This document shows positions 1 to 9,415 of a DNA stretch of 45,823 nucleotides, one piece after another. Position 1 is the stretch's first letter. Each line of letters opens with the position of its first letter. A program made the position numbers and the translations under genes. The notes beneath the pieces were generated by a model. That model ran no database searches and had not been told where the DNA came from. It saw nothing but the letters and a program-made list of their open reading frames with translations. The stretch covers positions 1 to 45,823 of the forward strand of contig JAQWSL010000017.1 in assembly GCA_029243225.1 (NCBI GenBank), read 5' to 3'. This DNA is from Flavobacteriales bacterium. GTDB taxonomy: Bacteria > Bacteroidota > Bacteroidia > Flavobacteriales_D > Parvicellaceae.

Positions 1-800
1 AGCTCTATGTGAAAACCCGAATGAGATCTTAAATTAATAACATTACCTTCTTCAAAAATCAAGTATTGACCTTTAATACCCATTAATTTCATTTCAAAAT
101 TGGGTATTTTATCTAATTTTATACTCTTTACTTTTTGAGGATATTCTATCACAGGGAATGGTATATCTAGCTTAGTTTTATTAACAATAAACCTTCTCAA
201 GTCTTCAGGAATTTTGTCTATTAAACTATCTCGTACATCTTCTAAAAAATCATCAACTAAATCGTTAGTTAACATCTTTCGCCAATTAGTTTTATCTGAA
301 ATGTGATTTTTAAGCGCTATTTCTATAAGTCCTGCTGCTTGTCTGTAAGGAGTTTCTGCAATCACTAACCCCTCAACAGCCCCTTGATCTATCCATCTGT
401 AAGGTAAATTAGTTGCTCTAGTTACACCTACTTTTACTCCACCAGTTTTTGCTAAATAAACGTAATGTGGTTGAAGATGATTCTCAATTTCCCATTTCTC
501 ATCTCTTAAAGCAATTCCCTCATGTATTCTACTTAACTCTGGCCTTATGATGCTTTCAACGGCATTTGGTGAATTTTTCCAGGCATCATAACACATTCCT
601 TCGCCATATGTTTTATTAATTCTTCTACCAGTTTCTACACAGTTTATAAGACCGCTAAATGAAATTGTGATTGTGGAACCAATAAATTGATTCATTGGAA
701 CAAAATGATTTTTATTTAAGTTGTTATATAGTGGTAAAACATACTGAACTTCATCTTTTAATGAAGATTTCATTTTACGAATGTTTCCAGAAAAATTCAT
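1..800 (-). CDS. DUF2797 family protein, 3' end cut by window edge
   Basis: My own translation from the ATG at 800 stays open for 266 codons to the left edge, so only the extreme C-terminus is missing if the protein has the usual length of roughly 265-275 residues. The middle carries the family's characteristic stretch, seen here as LSRIHEGIALRDEKW, PHYVYLAKTGGVKVGVTR and RWIDQGA. Members I recall have two CxxC pairs ahead of this stretch, typical of a zinc site. Here C54 is followed by T57 and C70 by A73, so only one cysteine of each pair remains. The biochemical function of the family is unknown to me. The next gene on this strand (TPR protein) starts upstream with only a few bases between the two, so read-through from gyrA is possible. 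Confidence 0.85.
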   Translation of the reverse strand, partial: MNFSGNIRKMKSSLKDEVQYVLPLYNNLNKNHFVPMNQFIGSTITISFSGLINCVETGRRINKTYGEGMCYDAWKNSPNAVESIIRPELSRIHEGIALRDEKWEIENHLQPHYVYLAKTGGVKVGVTRATNLPYRWIDQGAVEGLVIAETPYRQAAGLIEIALKNHISDKTNWRKMLTNDLVDDFLEDVRDSLIDKIPEDLRRFIVNKTKLDIPFPVIEYPQKVKSIKLDKIPNFEMKLMGIKGQYLIFEEGNVINLRSHSGFHIE

Positions 801-805
801 TTAAT

Positions 806-2089
806 TTATTGACCTAGTGCTTTAAGCTTATCGCTTGTTTCTTGGTATTTATCATTCATAGACAGATTCATGAAAATACTTTTCATGACACTAAGAGTTG
901 AAACATCTTTTGGACTTAATTTATGAGATTTTTCAAGATAAGGAAGTGCATCTTTCATCATTTGATCAGCTCTTGCAACCTGAGTATCGTACTCTTCACC
1001 ATTTAAATCTTGAGCTAAAGATTGAACCTCGATTGATTGATTGTAATAAAGTGCTCCTAAATTAAAAAACGCATCACCATAATCAGGTTTTATCTCTATT
1101 GCTGTTTTGTATGATTCTATAGATTTGTCCATAAACATAAAAGCATCATCGTGGTTTTTTGATTTATGAGCCGAAGCAGACATATTATCAAATACCACAC
1201 CTATGTTGAAATGTAAAATGTGGTTTGTAGGATCGGCTTCAACAGCTTTTTGAAGAGATTCTTGAGCTTTGGTGTTTTCACCTTTTGCATACCAAAAATT
1301 AAATTCCTCCACATTCAATGTGTAATCTTTAGGAAATTTCTTTTTACCTGCTTCTATTACAGCTAACGTTTCTTCATTTGCGCCACCATTTTTAGCGTTT
1401 ATAACTCTAATCATTGAGGTATACATTTCAGCTCCATTTCCATAATTATTATCGGCACACATTTGATAATATTTTTTGGCGTTTTCATAATCTTTATTTC
1501 TCTCAGCAGCTAAGGCCGCGTTTATCATCCCTAAAGTATCAGGCATACCTAATACAGAATATATTTGAACTGCACTAGCAAATGCTTGATGAGCTGCTTC
1601 ATAGCTTTCTTGTTTAAACATTTCAACACCTCCATTTAGCATGGTACTTCTTAGCATATTTACTTTTGCAGTAATTTGATCAGTCCATTCTTCTCTAGAA
1701 TCTAATTCCAAACACTTTTTTAATGAACCAATAGATGCATCTTCCAATGTTTGTTCATCTAGAGCCTTTAACTCAGACATAATTTCTACATCCATTGCCG
1801 CCATCATGGTGTAATCTAAATTAATCATGCCTCTGTAATAATACATTTTAGCTTCATCTTTCTGTTTTGTAAAAGGCACTTCTAGTTGCTTTGCATAACA
1901 TTCATCTATTGCCTTTTTAGCCTTCCTAAGAATTGATTTATTAACTTCTAATTTATCAGGCTGCATCATCCAGGTCTGACTAAAATTATTTTTGTATTCA
2001 GTAGCAGCTTCAGTTAATTGAAACTTTTGGGCAATTAAACTTTGTCCAGATATTAAAACAATACTAAGTATATAAATTATTTTTTTCAT
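806..2089 (-). CDS. Exported tetratricopeptide-repeat protein
   Basis: The 427-residue product begins with a classical signal peptide (basic MKK, hydrophobic core to about residue 18, likely cleavage before Q21), so it is probably periplasmic. The rest is helical with TPR-like units; the clearest are around residues 265-300 (ADPTNHILHFNIGVVFDNMS) and 320-360 (IKPDYGDAFFNLGALYYNQS), the latter followed by a shorter C-terminal unit. TPR proteins are protein-interaction scaffolds; no enzyme motif is visible. It lies 33 bases downstream of gyrA on the same strand, and a TPR gene directly behind gyrA is a recurrent arrangement in Flavobacteriia, so co-transcription is likely. What it binds cannot be read from the sequence. 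Confidence 0.9.
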   Translation of the reverse strand: MKKIIYILSIVLISGQSLIAQKFQLTEAATEYKNNFSQTWMMQPDKLEVNKSILRKAKKAIDECYAKQLEVPFTKQKDEAKMYYYRGMINLDYTMMAAMDVEIMSELKALDEQTLEDASIGSLKKCLELDSREEWTDQITAKVNMLRSTMLNGGVEMFKQESYEAAHQAFASAVQIYSVLGMPDTLGMINAALAAERNKDYENAKKYYQMCADNNYGNGAEMYTSMIRVINAKNGGANEETLAVIEAGKKKFPKDYTLNVEEFNFWYAKGENTKAQESLQKAVEADPTNHILHFNIGVVFDNMSASAHKSKNHDDAFMFMDKSIESYKTAIEIKPDYGDAFFNLGALYYNQSIEVQSLAQDLNGEEYDTQVARADQMMKDALPYLEKSHKLSPKDVSTLSVMKSIFMNLSMNDKYQETSDKLKALGQ

Positions 2090-2122
2090 GATTTTTTATT
2101 TTATAAGATGTGATATTATTAA

Positions 2123-4735
2123 TTATTCCACATTATCATTATCAATTTCTTTGCCATTTTCATCATTGTTATTGATTTGCTCATCCTGATTTTCTTCCTC
2201 ATCTTCATTTCTATCAACCTTAGCAACTGCTGCAATTTGATCTTTTCCCTTTAAGTTAATTAACTTAACTCCTTGAGTTGCTCTTCCTTGAGTTCTTAAA
2301 TCAGCAACATGCATTCTAATAGCAATTCCAGATTTATTAATAATCATTAAATCATCTTCATCAGTAACAACTTTTATAGCAACTAAATTACCTGTTTTAT
2401 CAGTTACATTAAGCGTTTTAACTCCCTTACCTCCTCTATTGGTAATTCTGTATATTGCTTCCTCAGTTTCAGGGTCGTTTAAATAGGTTCTTTTACCAAA
2501 ACCAAATTCTGATACAACTAAAATTGTTTTGCTGAAATCTTCAACACATACCATACCTATTACTTCATCTCCTTCTTGGGTTAATGAAATTCCTCTAACA
2601 CCAGAGGCTGTTCTACCCATAGGCCTAACTTTGCTTTCATTAAATCTAATTGCCCTACCAGATTTAATCGCCATTAAAATCTCATTACTTCCGTTTGTCA
2701 ATCTAGCTTCTAACAATTCATCTCCCTCTCTAATACTAATGGCATTTATACCATTTGTCCTAGGTCTTGAATATGATTCTAAAGTGGTCTTTTTGATGAC
2801 CCCCTTTTTTGTACACATCACAATGTAATGACGATCTACTAGTTCATCTAAATTTTCTGCAAAACCATTGTCAACGTCTTCTTGAGTTGCTGGTCTTTTC
2901 AGATATTCTTCATCTTTAATATCTTTAACAACAACGTAAGCTTTAATCTTGTCGTCTTGTTCAATATTTATCAAATTTTGAATTGCTCTTCCTTTAGATG
3001 TTTTAGAACCTTCAGGAACTTCAAAAATTCTCATCCAGAAACACTTCCCTTTTTCGGTAAAAATTAACAACCAATTATGATTGGTTGCAACAAATAATTC
3101 TTCTAAAAAGTCGTTGTCTCTAGTTGTAGAACCTTTAGACCCTACACCACCTCTGTTTTGAACTTTATACTCAGTAAGATTGGTTCTTTTAATATACCCA
3201 GCATGAGAAATTGTGATTGCAACTTCCTCATTAGGAATTAAATCTTCAATACTCATTTCATTTGCAGAATATTCAATTACTGATCTTCTCTCATCACCAT
3301 ACTTATCTTTTACCTCTAAAAGCTCATCTTTAATAATTTGCATTCTTTTGCTTTCATCATTAAGAATTTCATTAAGTTCTTTAATTAATTTCTGTAAAGA
3401 ATCGTATTCAGCCCTAAGTTTATCTTGTTCAAGACCAGTAAGTTGTCTCAATCGCATCTCTACAATAGCACGAGATTGAACATCTGAAAGTTTAAAACGT
3501 GATATTAGTTTTTCCCTGGCTTCATCAGGACTCTTAGATGCTCTAATCAAAGCAATTACTTCATCAATATTATCAGATGCAATAATTAAACCCTCCAAAA
3601 TGTGAGCTCTCTCTTCAGCCTTTTTAAGTTCATACTTAGTTCTTCTTACAACTACAACATGCCTGTGCTCAACAAACTCAACTATCATGTCTTTTAAATT
3701 GAGCATCATTGGCCTACCTTTGACAAGCGCAATGTTATTAACTGAAAATGAGGTCTGTAAAGCAGTATATTTAAACAATTTATTTAATACTACATTAGGA
3801 ATAGCATCTCTCTTAATTTCATAAACAATTCGCATTCCTGTCCTATCTGATTCATCCCTTAATTCAGAAATGCCTGGAATCTTACCTTCGTGAACAAGAC
3901 TTGCCGTCTTAGCAATCATGTCTGCCTTATTAACTTGATAAGGAATTTCAGTAACAATTATAGCTTCTCTACCTTCACGAATTTCTTCAATAGTAGCTTT
4001 TGCTCTCATAACAATACGACCTCTCCCAGTTTCAAAAGCGTTTTTAACACCTTCATAACCATAAATAATTCCCCCAGTAGCAAAATCTGGAGCCTTAATG
4101 TATTGCATTAATCCTTCAATATCTATATCCCTGTTGTCAATGTAAGCTATAATACCATCAACTACCTCAGTTAAGTTGTGAGGAGCCATGTTAGTAGCCA
4201 TACCAACTGCGATTCCAGAAGCACCATTTACTAACAAATTAGGAATCCTAGTTGGAAGAACAGTAGGTTCGGTAAGAGAGTCATCAAAGTTTGGTGAAAA
4301 ATCAACAGTGTCTTTATCTAAATCTGAAAGCAACTCTTCTGCAGCTTTTTTCAATTTCGCTTCAGTGTAACGCATTGCTGCAGGACTATCACCATCAACT
4401 GATCCAAAATTACCTTGGCCATCTACCAATGGATACCTCAAAGACCATTCTTGTGCCATTCTAACCATGGTGTCGTAAACAGATGAATCACCATGAGGAT
4501 GGTATTTACCCAATACCTCTCCTACAATTCTAGCAGACTTCTTGTATGAGCTACTTGCCCTCACACCTAATTCTTGCATTCCGTATAGAACTCTTCTATG
4601 TACAGGTTTTAATCCGTCTCTTACATCTGGTAAAGCCCTTGAAACAATTACTGACATTGAATAATCAATGTATGCAGTTTTCATTTCATCCTCTATACTT
4701 ACCGTAACAATTCTTTCTCCTCTATCTTCAGCCAT
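2123..4735 (-). CDS. gyrA: DNA gyrase subunit A
   Basis: This 870-residue protein is the DNA breakage-reunion subunit of gyrase, which introduces negative supercoils with GyrB. The catalytic tyrosine is Y123 in [10 protein letters not shown]. The quinolone-resistance region reads [11 protein letters not shown], with S84 and D88 at the positions of E. coli S83 and D87, so it looks like the unmutated form. The C-terminal beta-pinwheel wraps DNA; its GyrA box is present as QNRGGVG (526-532) rather than the usual QRRGGKG, which still favours gyrase over topoisomerase IV ParC. The last 40 residues are very acidic and asparagine-rich, a typical GyrA tail. The start ATG fits the conserved N-terminus. 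It is divergent from clpC and probably heads a unit with the TPR gene. Confidence 0.97.
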   Translation of the reverse strand: MAEDRGERIVTVSIEDEMKTAYIDYSMSVIVSRALPDVRDGLKPVHRRVLYGMQELGVRASSSYKKSARIVGEVLGKYHPHGDSSVYDTMVRMAQEWSLRYPLVDGQGNFGSVDGDSPAAMRYTEAKLKKAAEELLSDLDKDTVDFSPNFDDSLTEPTVLPTRIPNLLVNGASGIAVGMATNMAPHNLTEVVDGIIAYIDNRDIDIEGLMQYIKAPDFATGGIIYGYEGVKNAFETGRGRIVMRAKATIEEIREGREAIIVTEIPYQVNKADMIAKTASLVHEGKIPGISELRDESDRTGMRIVYEIKRDAIPNVVLNKLFKYTALQTSFSVNNIALVKGRPMMLNLKDMIVEFVEHRHVVVVRRTKYELKKAEERAHILEGLIIASDNIDEVIALIRASKSPDEAREKLISRFKLSDVQSRAIVEMRLRQLTGLEQDKLRAEYDSLQKLIKELNEILNDESKRMQIIKDELLEVKDKYGDERRSVIEYSANEMSIEDLIPNEEVAITISHAGYIKRTNLTEYKVQNRGGVGSKGSTTRDNDFLEELFVATNHNWLLIFTEKGKCFWMRIFEVPEGSKTSKGRAIQNLINIEQDDKIKAYVVVKDIKDEEYLKRPATQEDVDNGFAENLDELVDRHYIVMCTKKGVIKKTTLESYSRPRTNGINAISIREGDELLEARLTNGSNEILMAIKSGRAIRFNESKVRPMGRTASGVRGISLTQEGDEVIGMVCVEDFSKTILVVSEFGFGKRTYLNDPETEEAIYRITNRGGKGVKTLNVTDKTGNLVAIKVVTDEDDLMIINKSGIAIRMHVADLRTQGRATQGVKLINLKGKDQIAAVAKVDRNEDEEENQDEQINNNDENGKEIDNDNVE

Positions 4736-4739
4736 ATAT

Positions 4740-4947
4740 CTTAATTAAATTTATTTTTTGAAGTGCTAATTTGAATAGTGTTCGAAAATACCAATTCTTT
4801 AGAGAATAGAAGGTGAATAAAAGAAGTTTTTATTCACAAATTTTTGTGCGAAAATTCAAAATTGTTAAGAACCTTTTTATAAAGTACTATTATATATTTG
4901 TTATTGATTCTTTATTTGTATGTTTAACGAAGAATAATACCAAAAAT
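4740..4947. promoter_or_regulatory. Divergent gyrA/clpC promoter region
   Basis: This 208-base, very AT-rich gap separates the divergent gyrA and clpC starts. On the plus strand TATATTTG at 4893-4900 matches the Bacteroidota -7 consensus TAnnTTTG and would give clpC a leader of about 40 bases. On the minus strand the closest match upstream of gyrA is TATTTTCG, one base off. The region can be read as an N-terminal extension of ClpC from an ATG at 4813, but those 45 residues lack any family similarity. Confidence 0.6.
4893..4900 (+). promoter_or_regulatory. Putative -7 element for clpC
   Basis: TATATTTG is an exact match to TAnnTTTG. A clear -33 TTTG is not present at the usual 19-21 base spacing. 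The predicted transcription start near 4905 lies 3' of the alternative upstream ATG at 4813 and therefore supports the clpC start at 4948. Confidence 0.55.
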
Positions 4948-7503
4948 ATGGATGCGAAATTTTCACCTAGAGTAAAAGATGTTATTAGTTACAGTAGAGA
5001 AGAAGCCATGCGTCTTGGTCATGATTCTATAGGAGTTGAACATTTACTTCTAGGAATAATAAGAGAAGGAGAAGGTATTGCAGTTAAAATGATCGTTTCT
5101 GCTGGTATTAATATTAAAGAACTAAGAAAAAAATTAGAAGCCAATTTAGAAATAGGAACAGCTACAAACATAGCTGCTGGTAACATTCCTCTTTTAAAGC
5201 AAGCCGAAAAAGTTCTTAAAATCACCTACTTAGAAGCAAAATTATTTAAAAGCAACATGATTGGTACAGAACATTTGCTTTTATCTATTTTAAAAGAAGA
5301 AAATAATTTAGCGGCTAAAACACTTAATGAATTTAAAGTTGACTATGAACTTGTTAAAGATGAATTAGATATGTTAATGGATGAAGGATACAATACTGAA
5401 GCTCCTAAAGCTGAATTACCTGGTCCAACTGGAGATGATGAGTCTTCTAGAGAAGAATTTTCAAGTGAAAGCCCTAAAAAGAAATCTGATTCTAAATCTA
5501 GCACTCCTGTATTAGACAATTTTGGAAGAGATTTAACAAAATTTGCTGAAGATGATAAACTTGATCCAATTGTAGGTAGAGACAAAGAAATTGAAAGAGT
5601 GTCTCAAATTTTATCTAGAAGGAAAAAAAATAATCCAATTTTAATTGGAGAACCTGGAGTTGGTAAATCTGCTATTGCTGAAGGTCTTGCTCTAAGAATT
5701 GTTCAAAGAAAAGTTTCAAGAGTTTTATTTAATAAGAGAATTATTTCTTTAGACCTAGCATCTTTAGTAGCTGGAACGAAATATAGAGGCCAATTTGAAG
5801 AAAGAATGAAAGCTGTGATGAATGAACTTTCTAAATCTCCTGAAATCATATTATTTATTGATGAAATACATACTATAATTGGAGCTGGTGGTGCTTCTGG
5901 CTCATTAGATGCCTCTAACATGTTTAAACCAGCTTTAGCGAGAGGAGAGTTACAATGTATTGGTGCTACAACTTTAGATGAATACAGACAATACATTGAA
6001 AAAGATGGTGCACTTGAAAGAAGATTTCAGAAAGTACTTATCGAACCTACTACGATTGATGAAACCATACAAATATTAAACAACATTAAAGAAAAGTATG
6101 AAGATCATCACAATGTAACATACACATCTGATGCTATTGAATCTTGTGTTAAATTAACTTCTAGATACATTACAGATCGTTTTCTTCCAGACAAAGCTAT
6201 TGACGCATTGGATGAAGTTGGCTCAAGAGTGCACATTACAAATATAAATGTACCTAACAATATTATCGAAATAGAAAAAAATATTGAACAAGTAAAAGAA
6301 CAAAAAGTACAAGTTGTAAGAAGTCAACAATATGAAGAAGCTGCTAGATTAAGAGATTCTGAAAGAAAGCTAAACGAAGAATTAGACAAAGCGAAAAAAC
6401 TTTGGGAAGAAGAAAGTAAAATTCATAGAGAAATAGTTACTGAAGAGCATGTTGCTGAAGTTGTTGCCATGATGACTGGAATTCCCGTTCAAAAAGTTGC
6501 TGAAAAAGAAAGTGGAAGACTTATGAAGATGAGTGAAACTATAAGTAATTCAGTAATAGGTCAAAATGAAGCTGTTGTTAAAGTTGTAAAAGCCATTCAA
6601 AGAAATAGAGCTGGATTAAAAGATCCTAACAAACCTGTCGGTTCATTTATTTTTCTAGGACCTACTGGAGTTGGAAAAACACAGCTCTGTAAAGTATTGG
6701 CAAAATACCTGTTTGACTCAGAAGACGCTCTAGTACGAATAGATATGAGTGAGTACATGGAGAAATTTGCTGTTTCAAGACTTATAGGAGCACCTCCCGG
6801 ATATGTAGGTTACGAAGAAGGAGGACAGCTTACCGAAAAAGTTAGAAGAAAGCCATACAGTATAGTTCTACTTGATGAAATTGAAAAGGCTCACCCAGAT
6901 GTATTCAATTTATTACTACAAGCCCTTGATGACGGTAAACTTACTGATAGCTTAGGAAGAAATGTTGATTTCAAAAACGCAATCATAATAATGACATCAA
7001 ATATTGGTGCAAGACAATTACAAGATTTTGGTACTGGTGTTGGTTTTGGTACTCAAACAAGAACAAATAGCTTAGAAGAAAATCAAAAAGGTGTAATTGA
7101 AAGCGCATTGAAAAAGGCTTTTGCTCCAGAGTTTTTAAATAGAATTGACGACATTGTTGTTTTTAACTCTTTAAACAAAGAAGACATTGTTAAAATAATT
7201 GATATTGAATTAAATAAATTATTTAAACGAATAAATGATCTTGGATACAATGTTGACATAAGCAAAGAAGCAACTAGTTTTATTGCAGACAAAGGATTTG
7301 ATCAAAAGTTTGGTGCAAGACCCTTAAACAGAGCTATTGAAAAGTATATTGAAGATCCGCTTGCAGAAGAAATTATTCAGAAACAAGTAAATGAAGGTGA
7401 CAGTATTACAATTGATTTTGATCAGAAAACTAAGGACATTGTCATAAAGCCTAAAAAGAAGCGAAAAGCTAAAAAGAAGGAAGAAGACGAAACAAAAGAA
7501 TAG
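4948..7503 (+). CDS. clpC: ATP-dependent Clp protease ATP-binding subunit ClpC
   Basis: From the ATG at 4948 the product is 851 residues, the normal ClpC length, beginning [13 protein letters not shown] as in the family. It has two N-terminal Clp repeats (about 1-145), a first AAA+ module with Walker A GEPGVGKS (234-241) and Walker B ILFIDE (301-306), a coiled middle domain with a UVR-like segment (about 455-485), and a second AAA+ module with Walker A GPTGVGKT (571-578) and Walker B IVLLDE (639-644). VGF at 698-700 is the ClpP-docking loop, so this unfoldase should feed ClpP and is not a ClpB disaggregase. The C-terminus is strongly basic and lysine-rich. No clpP lies nearby. It ends 6 bases from the convergent rhomboid gene. 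Confidence 0.96.
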   Translation: MDAKFSPRVKDVISYSREEAMRLGHDSIGVEHLLLGIIREGEGIAVKMIVSAGINIKELRKKLEANLEIGTATNIAAGNIPLLKQAEKVLKITYLEAKLFKSNMIGTEHLLLSILKEENNLAAKTLNEFKVDYELVKDELDMLMDEGYNTEAPKAELPGPTGDDESSREEFSSESPKKKSDSKSSTPVLDNFGRDLTKFAEDDKLDPIVGRDKEIERVSQILSRRKKNNPILIGEPGVGKSAIAEGLALRIVQRKVSRVLFNKRIISLDLASLVAGTKYRGQFEERMKAVMNELSKSPEIILFIDEIHTIIGAGGASGSLDASNMFKPALARGELQCIGATTLDEYRQYIEKDGALERRFQKVLIEPTTIDETIQILNNIKEKYEDHHNVTYTSDAIESCVKLTSRYITDRFLPDKAIDALDEVGSRVHITNINVPNNIIEIEKNIEQVKEQKVQVVRSQQYEEAARLRDSERKLNEELDKAKKLWEEESKIHREIVTEEHVAEVVAMMTGIPVQKVAEKESGRLMKMSETISNSVIGQNEAVVKVVKAIQRNRAGLKDPNKPVGSFIFLGPTGVGKTQLCKVLAKYLFDSEDALVRIDMSEYMEKFAVSRLIGAPPGYVGYEEGGQLTEKVRRKPYSIVLLDEIEKAHPDVFNLLLQALDDGKLTDSLGRNVDFKNAIIIMTSNIGARQLQDFGTGVGFGTQTRTNSLEENQKGVIESALKKAFAPEFLNRIDDIVVFNSLNKEDIVKIIDIELNKLFKRINDLGYNVDISKEATSFIADKGFDQKFGARPLNRAIEKYIEDPLAEEIIQKQVNEGDSITIDFDQKTKDIVIKPKKKRKAKKKEEDETKE

Positions 7504-7509
7504 AATCGT

Positions 7510-8160
7510 TTAAAAATAAATATTGTTTTCATAATCTGGGGGTTCAATTCCCATTTCTTCTTCTATCTCCCATTGTGTTTTTTTACGCTTAAATGAAGCT
7601 CCTTCTTTTTTGTAAAAGAAGGCTAAAATAACTCCAGTAAGCGCACCAAAGAAATGACTTTCAAAGCTTATGGATAAGTCGAATGGGAAAATACCCCATA
7701 TCATACTTCCATATAAAAAAACTACAAATAAAGAAATAGCCATTAATCTTTTTTCTTTTCTAAATACACCGCTAAAAAATAAAAAGAAGGCAAGGCAATA
7801 AATAACACCACTCATGCCAATGTGAAAAGATTCTCTTGCAGAAATCCACACTAACAAACCAACAACAATCCAAGAATAACTCAAAATTCGAAAAGCAATC
7901 TTCTTGTAAAAGAAAAACAAAGTCCATCCTAAAATTAATAAAGGAACTGAATTGTTTACAATGTGCTTAATATCATCTGAAGAATGAATTAATGGTGAAA
8001 ACAGAACGCCCTGTAAACCATTTAAATTTCTTGGGAAAATACCAAACTTATATAAAGACAAGTTGTAGTGAATATTAAAAAAATGAATACCCCACAATAA
8101 AACCAAAAGCACTAAAGAAGGTATAGCAGATTTTAATAGTTTTTTATTTTCAGAGTTCAT
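7510..8160 (-). CDS. Rhomboid-family intramembrane serine protease
   Basis: The 216-residue protein has about six hydrophobic segments and the rhomboid catalytic layout: HIVNN (H66 and N70, the HxxxN of the oxyanion region), GMSG with nucleophile S117, and H169 in SHFFG on a later helix. Rhomboids cleave membrane protein substrates within or next to a transmembrane segment. The C-terminal 40 residues are cytosolic-looking and charged, with the acidic patch EIEEEMG and a PPDYENN end. It directly follows the TerB/J-domain gene on the same strand with no gap, so the two are probably co-transcribed. The physiological substrate is unknown. Confidence 0.9.
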   Translation of the reverse strand: MNSENKKLLKSAIPSLVLLVLLWGIHFFNIHYNLSLYKFGIFPRNLNGLQGVLFSPLIHSSDDIKHIVNNSVPLLILGWTLFFFYKKIAFRILSYSWIVVGLLVWISARESFHIGMSGVIYCLAFFLFFSGVFRKEKRLMAISLFVVFLYGSMIWGIFPFDLSISFESHFFGALTGVILAFFYKKEGASFKRKKTQWEIEEEMGIEPPDYENNIYF

Positions 8161-8910
8161 CTATTTAATCCCTCTTTCTTTCTTAATTGTTTCATAAGCT
8201 TCTTGAAGCTTTTGAAATTTCTCTTTAGCAGCTTTTTGATGTTCCTCTCCCATTTGATTGTATTTATCAGGGTGGTGTTTTATTGCCATTTTACGATATG
8301 CTTTTTTAATCTCAGTTTCTGTTGCTGATGAATCTATACCCAAAACTTTGAATGCATCAGAAGCATCTTTATAAAACATAGATTTTAATTGCTCAAATTC
8401 AATAGATGAAATTCTAAAATAGTTAGCCATCTGCTCAATTAAATTCACTTCACTTGTTGAAATATGTCCATCTGATTGAGCTATTCCAAATAAATATTGA
8501 ATTAAAAACAAACGCTGATCAACAGACATGATGTTGTTAATTCGAGAACATTCGCTAGCAACATTATACTCATTCTTCAATATATCTCTAAATCTAAGTA
8601 TATATTGTTGCGCATAAGAAGGTGGGAATTGTTGCTTAAAAAACTGTTTAACATATTCTAATTCAGATTTCTTAACCACTCCATCTGCTTTCATAACAGC
8701 AGCTGAAAGAATCAACAAGGCATTTGCAAAACCATTTTGAGAATTCCCAGCATTGTAAGATGTATTTGAAGTTCCTCTTGTGTTTTTACGTGCTGTACTA
8801 GAGATAGATGAACTAAAAAAATTACCTATTACATAGCCAAAAAAAGCTCCATAAAAGTTTCTGAAAATTATTAATCCTAAAATAGCTCCAATAATTGATG
8901 CTGTACTCAT
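8161..8910 (-). CDS. TerB/DjlA-like membrane-anchored J-domain protein
   Basis: This 249-residue protein resembles DjlA. An N-terminal glycine-rich hydrophobic segment (about 1-32) probably anchors it. A TerB-like helical domain follows (about 60-170; it includes LILSAAVMKADGVVKKSE and GIAQSDGHISTSE, the paired acidic motifs of that fold). A C-terminal J domain spans about 180-245 with the HPD signature in KHHPDKYN, which stimulates DnaK ATPase. It is likely a specialised co-chaperone at the inner membrane. The stop codon abuts the start of the rhomboid gene, suggesting translational coupling. DjlA homology is inferred from domain order, not from close sequence identity. Confidence 0.88.
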   Translation of the reverse strand: MSTASIIGAILGLIIFRNFYGAFFGYVIGNFFSSSISSTARKNTRGTSNTSYNAGNSQNGFANALLILSAAVMKADGVVKKSELEYVKQFFKQQFPPSYAQQYILRFRDILKNEYNVASECSRINNIMSVDQRLFLIQYLFGIAQSDGHISTSEVNLIEQMANYFRISSIEFEQLKSMFYKDASDAFKVLGIDSSATETEIKKAYRKMAIKHHPDKYNQMGEEHQKAAKEKFQKLQEAYETIKKERGIK

Positions 8911-8969
8911 TTCTTTTCTTATTTAAATCATTCTTTTAAGCAAATAAATATATTATATTTAGCCATCAT

Positions 8970-9386
8970 ATGCTAGACCCATTTCCAATAAACTTCCCTT
9001 TAATTAAAACGGGAAGTGTCTATACATTTATTTCAAATTCTGGCATAGAATATGAAGTTAGGTTTGCTCGAAAAAAAAACAACTTATTACACTCTACAAT
9101 TGCCTTTGGAGTTATTAATGATGAATTTGAAGGTGAAGAATATGTTCTGACCAACAAAAATGAAGCATACAAAGTAATGGCTACAATTGTCACTATTTTC
9201 TTAAATTATAAAAAAGAACACCCCAACATTAATACTTATGAGTTTGTCGGTGAACCCACAGCAAGTGAAACTGCCGAATTCCCTCATAAAAGACTCACTC
9301 TTTACAAACGATACTTACCTTATATTTTTAACAATAAATGGGAAAAGAAGGTGAATGGAAATAGAGTAATAATATCTAAAATTTAG
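8970..9386 (+). CDS. Conserved-looking hypothetical protein, 138 aa
   Basis: I do not recognise this family. The product starts MLDPFPINF, has no signal peptide or membrane segment, and looks like a small soluble alpha/beta protein: a hydrophobic-polar strand pattern at YTFISNSGIEYEVRFARKK, an acidic loop (NDEFEGEEYV), a helix at EAYKVMATIVTIFLNYKK, and FVGEPTASE followed by a tyrosine-rich helix. It has normal codon use, ends exactly in a strong hairpin shared with htpG, and stands alone between divergent and convergent neighbours, all of which support a real gene. The FARKK and GEPT segments could help recognise homologues. Confidence 0.75.
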   Translation: MLDPFPINFPLIKTGSVYTFISNSGIEYEVRFARKKNNLLHSTIAFGVINDEFEGEEYVLTNKNEAYKVMATIVTIFLNYKKEHPNINTYEFVGEPTASETAEFPHKRLTLYKRYLPYIFNNKWEKKVNGNRVIISKI

Positions 9387-9412
9387 CGCCCTTTATGCAA
9401 AGGACGCTAAAT
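9381..9412. terminator. Bidirectional hairpin between the 8970 gene and htpG
   Basis: A 14-base-pair inverted repeat (arms 9381-9394 and 9399-9412) with a four-base ATGC loop and one C-A mismatch includes the stop codon of the plus-strand gene and lies 4 bases beyond the htpG stop. It has A/T-rich flanks on both sides and is placed to terminate both convergent transcripts. Confidence 0.75.
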
Positions 9413-9415
9413 GAA

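Noticed and set aside
4813-4947. 45-residue N-terminal extension of ClpC from an upstream ATG
   Set aside because: The residues show no ClpC similarity and a -7 promoter element lies within the stretch; the ATG at 4948 gives the conserved family start.
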